In this document: in pieces, positions 18,033-28,526 of the stretch
Layout: every line of letters begins with the position of its first letter
Position numbering within the stretch: the first letter of the stretch is position 1
NCBI GenBank assembly: GCA_038143435.1
Contig: JAYQLX010000006.1
Span: forward strand, 1-64,000
Source: UBA8337 sp038143435
GTDB lineage: Bacteria; Pseudomonadota; Alphaproteobacteria; RS24
Direction: 5' to 3'
DNA length: 64,000 bases
Made by a program: the position numbers and the translations under genes
The notes under the pieces: model-generated
The model's database searches: none
What the model saw: only the letters and a program-made list of their open reading frames with translations
What the model was told of the DNA's origin: nothing

Positions 18033-19322
18033 ATGAGCGACGATAACGCTAAACTCGCCAGCCTCGGTAAAGATTACGAATTCGAAATACATAAGGGAAC
18101 CGTGGGCCCGAGCGTTATTGATGTATCGACGCTATACGGCCAAAGCGGACAATTCACCTATGACCCCGGGTTTACTTCGACCGCAAGCTGCAAATCCACC
18201 ATCACCTTTATTGATGGCGAAGAAGGCACTTTGCTGCATCGTGGGTATCCGATTGAACAATTGGCCGATAAAGGCAGCTTTATTGAAACTTGCTATTTGT
18301 TGCTGAACGGCGAATTGCCGAATGCCAAAGAACTCGAAGAGTTTGAAACAGCCATTACCCAGCACACCATGCTGCATGAACAAATGAACCGTTTCTTCCA
18401 CGGTTTCCGTCGAGACGCGCACCCGATGGCCATTATGGTTGGCGTGGTCGGCGCGCTGTCGGCTTTCTATCATGACAGCACTGATATTAACGATGAAGAA
18501 CAGCGCCGCATTGCCAGCCGCCGTTTGATTGCCAAAATCCCGACCATTGCCGCAATGGCTTATAAATATTCGATTGGTCAGCCATTCGTCTATCCGCGCA
18601 ATGATTTGGATTATGCGTCGAACTTCTTGCATATGTGCTTTTCCGTGCCGTGTGAAGAAATGAACATCAGCCCCGTGCTGGCGCGCGCTATGGACCGCAT
18701 CTTTATTTTGCATGCCGACCACGAGCAAAACGCCTCGACCTCAACCGTGCGTTTGGCCGGTTCATCAGGTGCCAACCCATTTGCTTGTGTTGCTGCCGGT
18801 ATTGCTTGCCTGTGGGGCCCGAGCCATGGTGGTGCCAATGAAGCAGCCTTGGATATGCTGGCCGAAATCGGTTCGGTTGACCGCATTCCTGAATTTGTCG
18901 CCCGCGCCAAAGACAAAGACGATCCGTTCCGTCTGATGGGCTTCGGCCACCGCGTTTATAAAAATTACGACCCGCGCGCGCGCGTTATGCAGAAAACCTG
19001 CCATGAAGTGCTTGGCGAGTTAGGCATCAAAGATGACCCGCTGCTTGATGTCGCTATGGAATTGGAGAAAATCGCGCTCAATGATGAGTATTTTGTCGAG
19101 AAGAAGCTTTATCCGAATATTGATTTCTATTCCGGCATTACGCTGAAAGCGATGGGCTTCCCGACCTCCATGTTCACCGTTCTGTTCGCCCTGGCGCGCA
19201 CGGTCGGCTGGATTGCACAGTGGAATGAAATGATTGAAGACCCAAGTCAGCGTATCGGTCGTCCGCGCCAGCTTTATATTGGTGCCGGCCCACGCGATTA
19301 TGTCGACATCAATAAGCGCTAA
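18033..19322 (+). CDS. gltA: Citrate synthase
   Basis: Condenses oxaloacetate and acetyl-CoA to citrate, entry to the TCA cycle. The 429-residue protein matches type II hexameric enzymes in length. Catalytic residues lie in GPSHGGANEAA, GFGHRVYKNYDPRA and PNIDFYSG. ATG 18033 is preceded by GGAG at 11 bases; an ATG at 18026 is out of frame. Convergent with the lpx genes, with only nine bases between stops and no terminator visible. Confidence 0.97.
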   Translation: MSDDNAKLASLGKDYEFEIHKGTVGPSVIDVSTLYGQSGQFTYDPGFTSTASCKSTITFIDGEEGTLLHRGYPIEQLADKGSFIETCYLLLNGELPNAKELEEFETAITQHTMLHEQMNRFFHGFRRDAHPMAIMVGVVGALSAFYHDSTDINDEEQRRIASRRLIAKIPTIAAMAYKYSIGQPFVYPRNDLDYASNFLHMCFSVPCEEMNISPVLARAMDRIFILHADHEQNASTSTVRLAGSSGANPFACVAAGIACLWGPSHGGANEAALDMLAEIGSVDRIPEFVARAKDKDDPFRLMGFGHRVYKNYDPRARVMQKTCHEVLGELGIKDDPLLDVAMELEKIALNDEYFVEKKLYPNIDFYSGITLKAMGFPTSMFTVLFALARTVGWIAQWNEMIEDPSQRIGRPRQLYIGAGPRDYVDINKR

Positions 19323-19331
19323 ATCCGAGCC

Positions 19332-21320
19332 TTAAATCATAGACAATGTCAGCGCGGCAGCGCGGCCAGCAGGTTTCTCGCCTGCTTGCCGCATGGCGGC
19401 ACGAAAACCGCCCAGCTTGTCGCGATAATGGTTGTTAACATCATCGTCTTCGAGCATGCGCAACAGCACCGGCGCGATTTCCGCCGCGTCACAGCGGTCT
19501 TGCAGAAACTCCGGCATGGCCGGCGCATCGAGAATGAGATTGACCAGCACCACTGACGGCACCGGCATAATGCGCACCAGCAAATCGCCCATCAGCCCCA
19601 TATTATAGGCGACCACTGTCGGCAGGCCGCATAGCGCCAATTCCATTGTCGCTGTGCCCGATGACGCCAGCGCCGCGCGCGAGGCCGCGAAAGCGGCAAA
19701 TTTGTCAGCCTCATTCTCAATATAAATCGGCTTGTTCGGCCAATGCGCCGTCATTTCGCGCACCCTATCGGCCATATGCGGCACCAATGGAATGATGGGG
19801 CGTAGATTGTCAATACGCCCGTCGAGATGGCGCAGCACTTGCCCGAATACCGGCACCAATTCATTAACCTCGCTGACGCGGCTGCCCGGCAAAATAGCCA
19901 GTGGCACATCGTCAGCTTTCAAACGATATTTCTTTTTGAAATCGGGCAGCGGCTCCAACTCTTCTAACCGGTCAACAATCGGATGACCGACAAAATGACA
20001 GGGCGGGCCATCATTGGTTGCGAAGACTTCCGGCTCAAACGGGAGAAATGCCATAACGGCATCAAAATATTTTTTCATTTTGCGCGCACGCCCACGCCGC
20101 CATGCCCACACATGCGGCGCGACATAACAAATAATTTTGGCTTCAGGGCGTTTGGCCTTTACCCGCTTGGCGACGCGATGATTGAACTCTGGGCTATCAA
20201 TCAACACCATGACATCGGGTTCGGTAGCCAAGGCATGTTCCACAGCCTCGTCAACGCGCTTAAACAATTGCGGCAGACGCGGCAGAATTTCCTTCAGCCC
20301 CATAAGGGCGATTTCCGACATCGGAAAAATTGAGGCCAGCCCCTCGCCGCTCATTTTCGGGCCACCAATGCCGGTAACCATCACATCGCTTTGGCGACGG
20401 CGCAAAGCCTGCATCAAATCAGCCCCAAGCGCATCACCTGAGGTTTCACCGGCAATAATCATCACATGCCCAGGCATCAGCTTTGTCTCTCTAGCCCCAA
20501 GAGAAACAAACCGTTTTTCTTCGGCCAGTGCGACCACAGCTTCGAAATCATCAAATAATGTGCCGCCCGCTTCAAACACGATACCGGCAAGCTGGGCCGC
20601 AGCGGCCAGTTCAACCGTGCGTCGGCCGATGGCGGGAATATCAACACGGCGGTCTTGCTGTGGTTTCGGCAATTTCACCAACACGCCGCTACGCGCATCT
20701 GCCGTGCCCAGAAATTCCGGCGATAAGTCACGCAAACGTTGCAGCATGCCGTCCGTGCCTTCCGGCCCTTCAACAGCCAGCACCAATCGGCGGCCGACGG
20801 CTACGCTTTGCCCTATATCCTGTGCCCCCATTACTCGAGCGACCTCAATGGCGCGGTCAATATCCGACTGATGGGCAACATAATCATGGCCGGTTTGGGG
20901 CCCCGACTTGCCGGTTTGGTCGCCGAGGTAATCTTGCGCCGCGCATACGGTCAGGCCGCGCATTTCAAAATAGGCAATAATCACTTTAAGCAATTGGTCG
21001 TCGCCTTCATGCGCGCCCGACATAACCTGCTCAAGAAACCATTGCCCACCTTCATCAAATTCAAGCTTTTCAATATTCGGTCTTTGAATGCCGCCAATAA
21101 TCACCATCTCCGCGCAACCGGCGTCCAACAAAGCATCGGCAGCAGCCTTCATGCGACCAATCGGCGAGACAATATGCGGATATTGCAGCAGGGTTTCATC
21201 GGCCTCGCCTTCAAGCGCAACAACAAACACCGCGCCGTTCTGCGCCTTGGCCACTTTCAGCGGCAGCGCGCCGGAACCGGCAATCAACCCCAGCGGCTTA
21301 TCTGGTTGTGATGGTGACAT
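19332..21320 (-). CDS. lpxI-lpxB: LpxI-LpxB in one reading frame (UDP-diacylglucosamine pyrophosphatase + lipid A disaccharide synthase)
   Basis: Two lipid A enzymes in one 662-residue frame. Residues 1-281 are LpxI (GLIAGSGALPLKVAKA; IIGGIQRPN), which hydrolyses UDP-2,3-diacylglucosamine to lipid X. From Met282 (codon at 20475-20477) the rest is a full LpxB of 381 residues (IIAGETSGD, YVAPHVWAW, FVGHPIVD, LPGSR), which joins lipid X to the UDP-sugar. The pair is normally two adjacent genes. At the joint, one more G in the GGGG run (CCCC at 20495-20498) would create a TAG just before the LpxB ATG. With so many base errors here, the fusion is unproven. If split: lpxI 20491-21320, lpxB 19332-20477. 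Confidence 0.9.
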   Translation of the reverse strand: MSPSQPDKPLGLIAGSGALPLKVAKAQNGAVFVVALEGEADETLLQYPHIVSPIGRMKAAADALLDAGCAEMVIIGGIQRPNIEKLEFDEGGQWFLEQVMSGAHEGDDQLLKVIIAYFEMRGLTVCAAQDYLGDQTGKSGPQTGHDYVAHQSDIDRAIEVARVMGAQDIGQSVAVGRRLVLAVEGPEGTDGMLQRLRDLSPEFLGTADARSGVLVKLPKPQQDRRVDIPAIGRRTVELAAAAQLAGIVFEAGGTLFDDFEAVVALAEEKRFVSLGARETKLMPGHVMIIAGETSGDALGADLMQALRRRQSDVMVTGIGGPKMSGEGLASIFPMSEIALMGLKEILPRLPQLFKRVDEAVEHALATEPDVMVLIDSPEFNHRVAKRVKAKRPEAKIICYVAPHVWAWRRGRARKMKKYFDAVMAFLPFEPEVFATNDGPPCHFVGHPIVDRLEELEPLPDFKKKYRLKADDVPLAILPGSRVSEVNELVPVFGQVLRHLDGRIDNLRPIIPLVPHMADRVREMTAHWPNKPIYIENEADKFAAFAASRAALASSGTATMELALCGLPTVVAYNMGLMGDLLVRIMPVPSVVLVNLILDAPAMPEFLQDRCDAAEIAPVLLRMLEDDDVNNHYRDKLGGFRAAMRQAGEKPAGRAAALTLSMI

Positions 21321-21322
21321 GA

Positions 21323-22115
21323 TTATTTATTACGCGGGGTGCAATAGCCCCGATTTTGTTCAACACGCATGAACTCGACAACCTGTTGAACGCAGACGCT
21401 GTCGCCATGTTCTTTGGCGGCTTTGGCCAGCCGTGTCATCAGTGCGCCATTGCTTTCAACGAAAAGCGACTTATGCAGAGCCCGTAACGCATTGATTTCA
21501 GCACGATCAAAATTGCGCCGCTTGAGGCCAACCAGGTTAAGGCCGGAAAGCTCAGCGCGATTGCCGGTTGCCGCTCCAAAAGGAATAACGTCTTCAACCA
21601 CCAGACTGCCTGCGCCGATAAAGGCGTGTGCGCCTATGCGGCAGAATTGATGCACGCCGACCAAGCCGCCCAAAATGGCAAAATCACCGACAATCACATG
21701 CCCGCCCAAAGTGGCATTATTGGCGAGGATAACATTTTCGCCGACCATGCAATCATGCGCCACATGGAGCCCATCATAAACAGGCCGTCATTGCCGACTT
21801 TGGTCAGCCCACCGCCGCCTTCTGTGCCCGGGTTCATCGTCACATGCTCGCGTATACGATTGCGCGCACCGATTTCCAGCGACACATCTTCATTGCCGAA
21901 TTTCAAATCTTGCGGGATATGGCCGATTGAAGCGAAAGGATAAATATGCGTTTCTTCACCAATCGTCGTATTGCCGGTAACGACAACATGACTTTCGAGA
22001 TCACGCCATCACCCAAAGTGACATTTCCGGTCACGCAACAAAACGGGCCAATAGTAACGTCAGCGCCAAGTTTTACGCTATCTTCAACAATCGCAGATTT
22101 GTGAACATTCCCCAT
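21323..22115 (-). CDS. lpxA: UDP-N-acetylglucosamine acyltransferase LpxA (frame-disrupted)
   Basis: First enzyme of lipid A synthesis: it transfers a 3-hydroxyacyl chain from ACP to UDP-GlcNAc. A left-handed beta helix of hexapeptide repeats (VKLGADVTIGPF, GARNRIREHVTMNPGT, VGDFAILGGLVGVHQF) is followed by the helical tail. About 263 residues, normal length. The frame breaks near 22007 and 21764, and homology continues at once in each case. Its TAA lies two bases before the LpxI start. A hairpin abuts its start codon, and no good Shine-Dalgarno is seen. Confidence 0.9.
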
Positions 22116-22118
22116 AAA

Positions 22119-22136
22119 GGCTGGTTAAAGCCAGTC
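22119..22136 (-). promoter_or_regulatory. Hairpin directly before lpxA
   Basis: A stem of seven pairs, two of them G-T wobbles, with a 4-base loop. It ends three bases before the lpxA ATG in the 66-base lpxD-lpxA gap, where fabZ would usually be. It covers the place of a ribosome binding site, so it could slow lpxA translation; it may also be chance. Confidence 0.3.
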
Positions 22137-22181
22137 TCATAGGGCCGCAAATAAAGGATTGTAACCGATTATTACGCTTCT

Positions 22182-23205
22182 TCATCGTCTTGCGCTTTTT
22201 TCGCAAACGCGAAATAAAGGCTTGATCGCGATACAGCTCTTCTGCGCAAGTCGCGCCGGAGAGCCGGCAATCTTGCAATCATCGGGAAAGGAGCGCAAAA
22301 CGGCAGAATTGGCCGAAATGACGCAATTATCACCAATTTCAACATGGCCGGTCACTTTTGCACCACCACCCATTTGCACATAATCGCCGAGCGTTGTGCT
22401 GCCGGCGACAGCGCAGGTTGCGGTAATGAAACAATGACGCCCCATTTGAACATTGTGAGCAATATGCACCAAATTATCGAGCTTGCTGCCTTCGCCAATA
22501 ACCGTGTCCCCCAAAGCGCCGCGGTCAATCACCGTATTGCCGCCGATTTCCACATCAGCCTGCAAAATAACGCGGCCAATTTTCGGAATTTTCACGTTGC
22601 TCTCACCCGGCGCAAAGCCGAAACCGTCGCAGCCTATATTGGCACCACCATGAACAATGACGCGGTCACCCAGCATGGCATAGGAGATAGTGGCATTGGC
22701 ACCCATCGTGCAATTGCGCCCCATCACCACGCCATGGCCGATATGGGCATTGGCACCGATATAGCTGCCATCGCCAATCTCAGCGCCCGCACCGATAACC
22801 ACATTCGGCTCTAAAGTAACATTATCGCCCAGCACCGCATCGGGATGAATATTTTCAGTAGCGCCCTGCATCGCATTTGGCGGACGGCTTTGTGCTGCCT
22901 CGGGGAAAAACAATTTGGTCGCCTCGGCCATTTTGCGATAGGGGTCATCGCACAGCAAGGCGAGACAGCCGGCGGGCACAAACTCCGCGTGCTCTGCTTT
23001 CACCAAAACGGCGGCAGCGCGCGTTGCCGTAAGCTCATCTTTCAATTTTATATTGGAAAAGAACGACAGCTCTTCCGGCCCGGCTTCATCGAGGGAAGCC
23101 AGGCCGGAAAGCTTAAATCGCATCATGCTTTTCAATCGCAATTTTTTCCGTCAATGCAGCGACCGAAAACGGTCCTGCCGAAGTGAAAAAACGCGAGTCA
23201 GCCAT
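22182..23205 (-). CDS. lpxD: UDP-3-O-acyl-glucosamine N-acyltransferase LpxD (frame-disrupted)
   Basis: Third step of lipid A synthesis. The start is ATG 23205 (MADSRFFTSAGPFSV), where the frame breaks near 23122 and continues as LSGLASLDEAGPEELSFFSN. Hexapeptide repeats follow, with GGANIGCDGFGFAP and the catalytic His region NLVHIAHNVQMG. The tail after GSPAR is uncertain: the current frame stops at 22182, while another frame reads a basic helical tail. The next gene is lpxA, only 66 bases away, so the usual fabZ is absent. Confidence 0.9.
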
Positions 23206-23208
23206 CAA

Positions 23209-23762
23209 TTATTGGCCGGATTTCTTCAGTGCTACCGGCGTCACTTTTACTTTGCTCAACCGCTTATCAAGGCGCGACACAAGGTCAGCCGTGACATCAA
23301 TCGCCGGGCTGGCAAAAAATACCGCTTCGCGACGCATAACAATATCGGCTTTGCGTTCCTTCGAATGGCCGACAATTCTTCTTCGGCAATCTTTACAATT
23401 TCAGCTGCCGCCCGCTGACCACCGGCCTGAATAGACTGGCTTTTCTCGGACAAGACACGACGACGTTCAACTTCCTTCAGGCGAAGTTCTTCAACTTTTT
23501 CTGCAGCGCTTCAGGTGCCAATAGTTTTTGCTGTTCTCTAAGCTTTTCAGCTTCACTTTGCAGCCCTTTCAATACTTCACCCTCATCGGCACGCACTTTG
23601 GAGACCTGTTCTTCAAGCTGTTTGAAGCCATGCTTTACCGGCCTTTGACATCCCAATGGCGCGGTCAACGTCAAATACCAGAATAACCGGCTCAGCAAAA
23701 GCGGCAGGCGCAAAGGCCAAACTGCCAGCGATAAAAATCGATAGAATTATTTTCTTAAACAC
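23209..23762 (-). CDS. Skp/OmpH-like periplasmic chaperone (frame-disrupted)
   Basis: OmpH/Skp family chaperone that holds unfolded outer-membrane proteins. It starts at GTG 23762 behind GAGGGG, with a signal peptide ending AAFA-EP after about 23 residues. A Lys/Glu-rich coiled coil follows (EEQVSKVRADEGEVLKGLQS, later KVEELRLKEVERRRVLSEK). The tail is SKVKVTPVALKKSGQ. Frame breaks near 23630, 23505 and 23357 are bridged by continuing sequence. It lies between bamA (11 bases away) and lpxD (3 bases away), as in most Proteobacteria. Confidence 0.82.
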
Positions 23763-23773
23763 TTTTGTCCCCT

Positions 23774-26095
23774 CTAAAAACTGGTTCCGATGGTAAATCG
23801 GAAAAATCGTGTTTGGTCATAATCTTCTTTAGCAAGTGGTTCGGCAAAGTCAAATCGAACCGGCCCGAATGGTGACCGCCACGCAAAACTTAAACCGGTC
23901 GTTGCGCGGAAATCCATCTGATCTTCTATTTCGCGACAATTAACCAATTGGCCATTTTGGCATGGGAAGAACTGACTTCATCCGTTTCACCCAATAACCG
24001 AAATCAACAAACAAATTGGCGCGCATGCCGGACTCTTTTGAAAGACCAGCGGCAAAGAAACTTGCGCCGTGCCGATAAAATACCGATTGGCGCCCAAAGA
24101 TTGCCCGTAGGTCGGTTCGCCATTTAATGTCTAGGAAACCTCGCGCGGGCCGACCCCGCCGCGCTCAAAGCCACGAAAATCGCGTCCGCCCCTAAAGAAG
24201 CGATCGCTATAGCGGATAAGACCGCCCTTATAATCATTGATAATACCCAGTGTGCCACGCAAATGAAGCACCCAACCTTCTGCCAATTCTTCAAAAAAAT
24301 TGGCTGAAGCACGAGTCCGCAAATAAGATGTGTCTCCATTCGGCCCGGCAATGTCTTGACCGAAACTGACGTTCCACCCATCTGTCGGCGTCACATAATC
24401 ATCGCGCTTATCAATCGCATAGTAATAACCAAATTCTTGCTTATCCAAATCGTAAGGTACACGCCCCGTGCCCTCTGTATTGCTCAGCCTGTCATTCACA
24501 AAATTGGCAAACAGCGATAACCGTCCATCTTCGGAAAGCGGGAAACCCAATGACAAGCCAAAGCCGCTTTCCTCAAGCGTCAGACCGCTTTGAAAGTCAT
24601 ATTCGGATTGTGTATCGAACAGGCTGAAACCGGCCGATACATCTCGATTGAGGAAATACGGCTCGGTGAAGCCGATATTGTAACGCTGCACCTGATTGGA
24701 AACGCCCAAATTAAATCGCAAGCGCTGACCGCGACCAAGGAAGTTGCGTTCTGAGATGGATAATTGAGTGGTGAAGTCTTCGGCCGAAGAATAACCGACA
24801 CCGAAACTCAATTCACCGGTCGGCATTTCGCGCACATTTACATCGATGATGGTTTGGTCTTCTTCCGTCCCCGGATTTTCCGTTAACTCAACATCACTGA
24901 AATAATTCAGCCCGCGCACACTGCGCTCAGAACGCGACAAAAGCACTTTGTTGAACGCATCGCCTTCAACAAGACGCATTTCGCGGCGGATAACGTCATC
25001 GCGCGTTCGGCTATTGCCGTTAATGTTTATCCGTTCGACATAAACGCGCGGGCCTTCGTTCAATGGCATATTCAATATCCACGGTTTGCGATTCTTCATC
25101 AGAACGAGGCTGCGGTCGGATAGTGGCAAAAGCAAAGCCGCTTTCGCCCACCGTCTTGGTCAGCGCATCAACTGTTTTGTCCAAAACGCGACGGTCATAT
25201 TGGTCACCCGCTTGGTGCAAAATTTGCTCTTCCAGTTTGACAATGTCCAATGCATCAAGCGATGTGCTGACGCGCGCCTCGCCGAAATTATATTTCAGCC
25301 CTTCATCGATAACGAAATTAATGAAAAAAGGCTTCGCCATCGCGCGTCAGTTCCGCATTGGATGAGACAACACGAAAATCGGCATAGCCTTTCGACAGAT
25401 AATATTGCCGCAATAATTCGCGGTCATAAGCAACGCGGTCTGGGTCATAATTATCGCTGGCTGAGAAAATACGCCACCAACGGCTTTCGCGGGTCAGAAC
25501 AATGTCGCGCAATTCCGCATCACTGAAGACGCGATTGCCAAGAAAATTAATGGCGCGAACGCCGGTTGTCGGGCCTTCGCTAATTTCAAAGACCAAATCG
25601 ACGCGGTTTTGCGGCAACTGAATGACTTTCGGCTCAATACGGACGGCAAATCGACCGGCACGACGATAAATTTCAATTTGGCGTTCGACATCATCTTGCA
25701 CTTTGGCGCGGGTATAAATTTGCCGCGCCGAAAAACGCCCTCTTTGGTGAGCGTTTCATCCCTAATCGCGCTATTGCCTTCAAAACTGACGCGATTGACA
25801 ATCGGGTTTTCAACCACGGTGACAATCAGCCCTTTATCTTCCCGCCTGAATGGTGACATCGGCGAAAAAGACCGGACGAGAAGAGTGTTTTAACCGATTG
25901 GTCAACCAAATCCGCTTCGTCTTTCAGGCCCTCGCGCACCAACATATAGGCAAGCACGGTTTCTTCTTCGACACGCTGCGTGCCTTCAACGCGGATAAAT
26001 TCAATCGGCTCACCGATTTCGGCGCGTGCCGGCGCGGTAAGCAAGATGAGGCTGAAGAACAGCAGAAAGCAGCTTTTAAAGCGAAAGGCCGACAT
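23774..26095 (-). CDS. bamA: Outer membrane assembly factor BamA (frame-disrupted)
   Basis: BamA inserts beta-barrel proteins into the outer membrane. The signal peptide ends near LTAPARA-E; five POTRA domains follow (IEFIRVEGTQRVEEETV; VRAINFLGNRVFSDAELRDIV; YVERININGNSRTRDDVIRR), then a 16-strand barrel (LSFGVGYSSAEDF, RGFERGGVGPRE) ending RFTIGTSF, with the C-terminal Phe used as barrel signal. About 773 residues. The frame breaks at least six times (near 25850, 25705, 25330, 25062, 24130, 23980) without loss of conserved sequence, so the gene is probably intact in the cell. Confidence 0.9.
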
Positions 26096-26106
26096 TAAGA
26101 ATCCAA

Positions 26107-27269
26107 TTAACCGAATAAGGAAACGACGCGGTCAAAAACATTCAGCCGCGCCAAATCATTCCACGTTACAAATATGAATAACATCATCACCATGGACAGA
26201 CCGATGCGCATGCCGATTTCTTGCGCGCGCTCTGACATTGGCTTACCGAAAACAGCCTCATAAGCGTAAAAGGCAAGATGACCGCCGTCGAGCATGGGAA
26301 TGGGAAAAGATTGATAAGGCCGATGCTGACCGAAAGAACCGCCGTCAAGTTAATCAGAGCGACAAAGCCAAGCGTTGCCGTTTGACCAGATAATTGGGCG
26401 ATGCGAATGGGGCCGCCCAAGCTTTCGGCACTTTCGCGCCCCATAATGATACGGCCAAGCACGACAAAAGTTTGCTCGATGATGAAATAGCTTTCTTCAA
26501 CACCCATCCACAGTGCGGTTATCGGATTATAGCGCTCATGGCGAATGGTATTTTCATCGGCATTAACGGCCACGCCCAAACGCCCGACGTGATATTCATT
26601 GCCGAAACGGTCAACCTCAAGCACGCGATCCGGTGTCGCCGTCAGCGTTAAATCAACCCCACCCCGCTCAATGGAAAAGTCAATCGGCTCACCGGCGCTC
26701 ACGGTTACCAATCGGCGCACTTGGCTGAAAGAGGTAATTTCATCGCCATTAAGCGCCACAATCAAATCACCGGTTTGCATACCGGCACGCTCAGCGGCGC
26801 TGTTCTCAACCACTGTGCCGATAACCGGATCCGTGATGCGCTGGCCGAGCAGCGTATAAAGCGACGCAAAAATGATAATGGCGAGAATGAAATTGGCGAC
26901 CGGGCCTGCGGCAACGACAATGGCGCGCTGCCAAAGGGGCTTGAAAAACAGCGTGTCGCCGCGCGCATCGTCAGGCAGTTCTTTCAATTTTTCAGCATCG
27001 GGCGCGCTGGCTTCGTTTTCGTCACCGAAAAACTTCACATAGCCGCCGAGCGGCAACCAGCCGATTTTCCACTCCGTGCCGTGCTTGTCATGCCAACTGG
27101 CAATGGCGCGCCCGAAACCAACTGAGAAAACCTCAACCCGCACGCCACAACGACGGGCAGCATAAAAATGGCCGAGTTCGTGAAAGAACACGACAATGGT
27201 CAGAACAAACAAAAACGGCACAATATAGGCCAAACCAAGAGCGCCGTATAAATAGTTAATTGCTTCCAA
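26107..27269 (-). CDS. rseP: Site-2 protease RseP (frame-disrupted)
   Basis: Intramembrane zinc protease that cuts anti-sigma factors and signal-peptide remnants. HELGH at residues 30-34 gives the zinc ligands and catalytic Glu; a PDZ domain follows (ENSAAERAGMQTGDLIVALN). The last zinc motif, MLDGGHLAFY, lies after a single frame break near 26297, where one missing C would restore the frame. The start appears to be TTG 27269, with GGGAG eight bases upstream. Conserved position between dxr and bamA. Confidence 0.92.
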
Positions 27270-27369
27270 AGCAAGCTCCCAAAATTTGCTGCATTATGAC
27301 CTTTTTTCGAATTAGTTAAAGCCCTTTAGCAAGAAACTATATAGCGGCAAAATGCGGCAGAAACATGCC

Positions 27370-28524
27370 CTAAATTGTTTCGATAAATGCTCTTGCCTGA
27401 GCGCGCGCTTCAGTGTCAATCGCCTGCAAAGCATTGACATCATCGCCGCTTTCATGGCAATTTTTCCAGCACAGCATCAACCGTTTCGGCAATCTGCAAA
27501 AAGCCGATGCGTTCTTGCAAAAATGCTGCCACCGCAACCTCATTGGCCGCATTTAGCCGCGCTGATGCATGGCCGCCGGCGCGCATTGCCGCTTCAGCCA
27601 GCGCCAAACACGGAAATTGCGCGCGGTCGACGGCGGCAAAATCCAGCCGCCCCTGTGCCGCCAAATCAAGTGAAGCAACGCCCGCATCAATGCGCTGCGG
27701 ATAAGCCATGCAATATGCCAGCGGCACGCGCATATCGGGACTTGCCTTTTGTGCCAGCACGCTGCCATCGGCGAAATAAACCATGCCATGCACGATCGAT
27801 TGCGGGTGAATGAGCGCATCAAGTTTGTCGGGCGCAATGGCAAACAAATGATGCGCCTCAATCAGTTCCAGTCCCTTATTCATCATGGTGGCGCTATCGA
27901 CGGAAATTTTTGCGCCCATATCCCAATTGGGGTGCGCCACCGCCTGCGCCGGTGTCACATCGCGCATGTCTTCGAGGGCCATGTCGCGAAATGGTCCGCC
28001 GGAAGCGGTGAGGATGATTTTATCAATCTGCTGCTCATCGCCTTGCCCCTGCAACAGCTGAAAAATTGCATTATGCTCGCTATCGACCGGCAAAATCCGT
28101 GTGCCGTTTTGTTCGGCCAACTGCATGAGGTGGGTGCCACCGGCAACCAGCGCTTCCTTATTGGCGAGGGCGAGCGCCCCTCCCTGCGCGGCGCAAATCA
28201 ATGACGGGGCAAGACCGGCAAAACCGACAATCGCCATAATCGCCAAATCGGTTTTCGCGCGCGCCATTTGCGCCAAGCCGTCAGCGCCGGCCAAAATATC
28301 ACCATCGAAATCGGGCAGCGCGTCATGCAGCGCAACACGCCCTGCCTCATCGCCAATGACCAATAAGCGACGGATTAAAACGCCGCGCAATCTCGGCCAG
28401 CTTATCGGCATTGCCGTCAGCACTGGCGGCAAAAAGCGAAAACTTGTCTTCGTGTCGCGTCAATCAGGTCAAGCGTGTTGTCGCCGATAGTGCCGGTTGC
28501 GCCGAAGAGAGAAATCTGTCGCAT
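27370..28524 (-). CDS. dxr: 1-deoxy-D-xylulose 5-phosphate reductoisomerase (frame-disrupted)
   Basis: Dxr makes 2-C-methylerythritol 4-phosphate, the first committed step of the non-mevalonate isoprenoid pathway, using NADPH and Mn2+. ISLFGATGTIGDNTLDLI is the NADPH-binding start; PVDSEHNAIFQLLQG and LTASGGPFRDM hold metal and substrate ligands; NAANEVAVAAFLQ is near the C-terminus. About 385 residues. Frame breaks near 28459, 28366 and 27462. The start lies two bases after the cdsA stop. Confidence 0.92.
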
Positions 28525-28526
28525 GA

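Noticed and set aside
22084..22278. A 64-codon minus-strand frame between lpxD and lpxA as a fabZ remnant
   Set aside because: It shares no FabZ motif. It is the lpxD tail and the lpxA start read in another frame.
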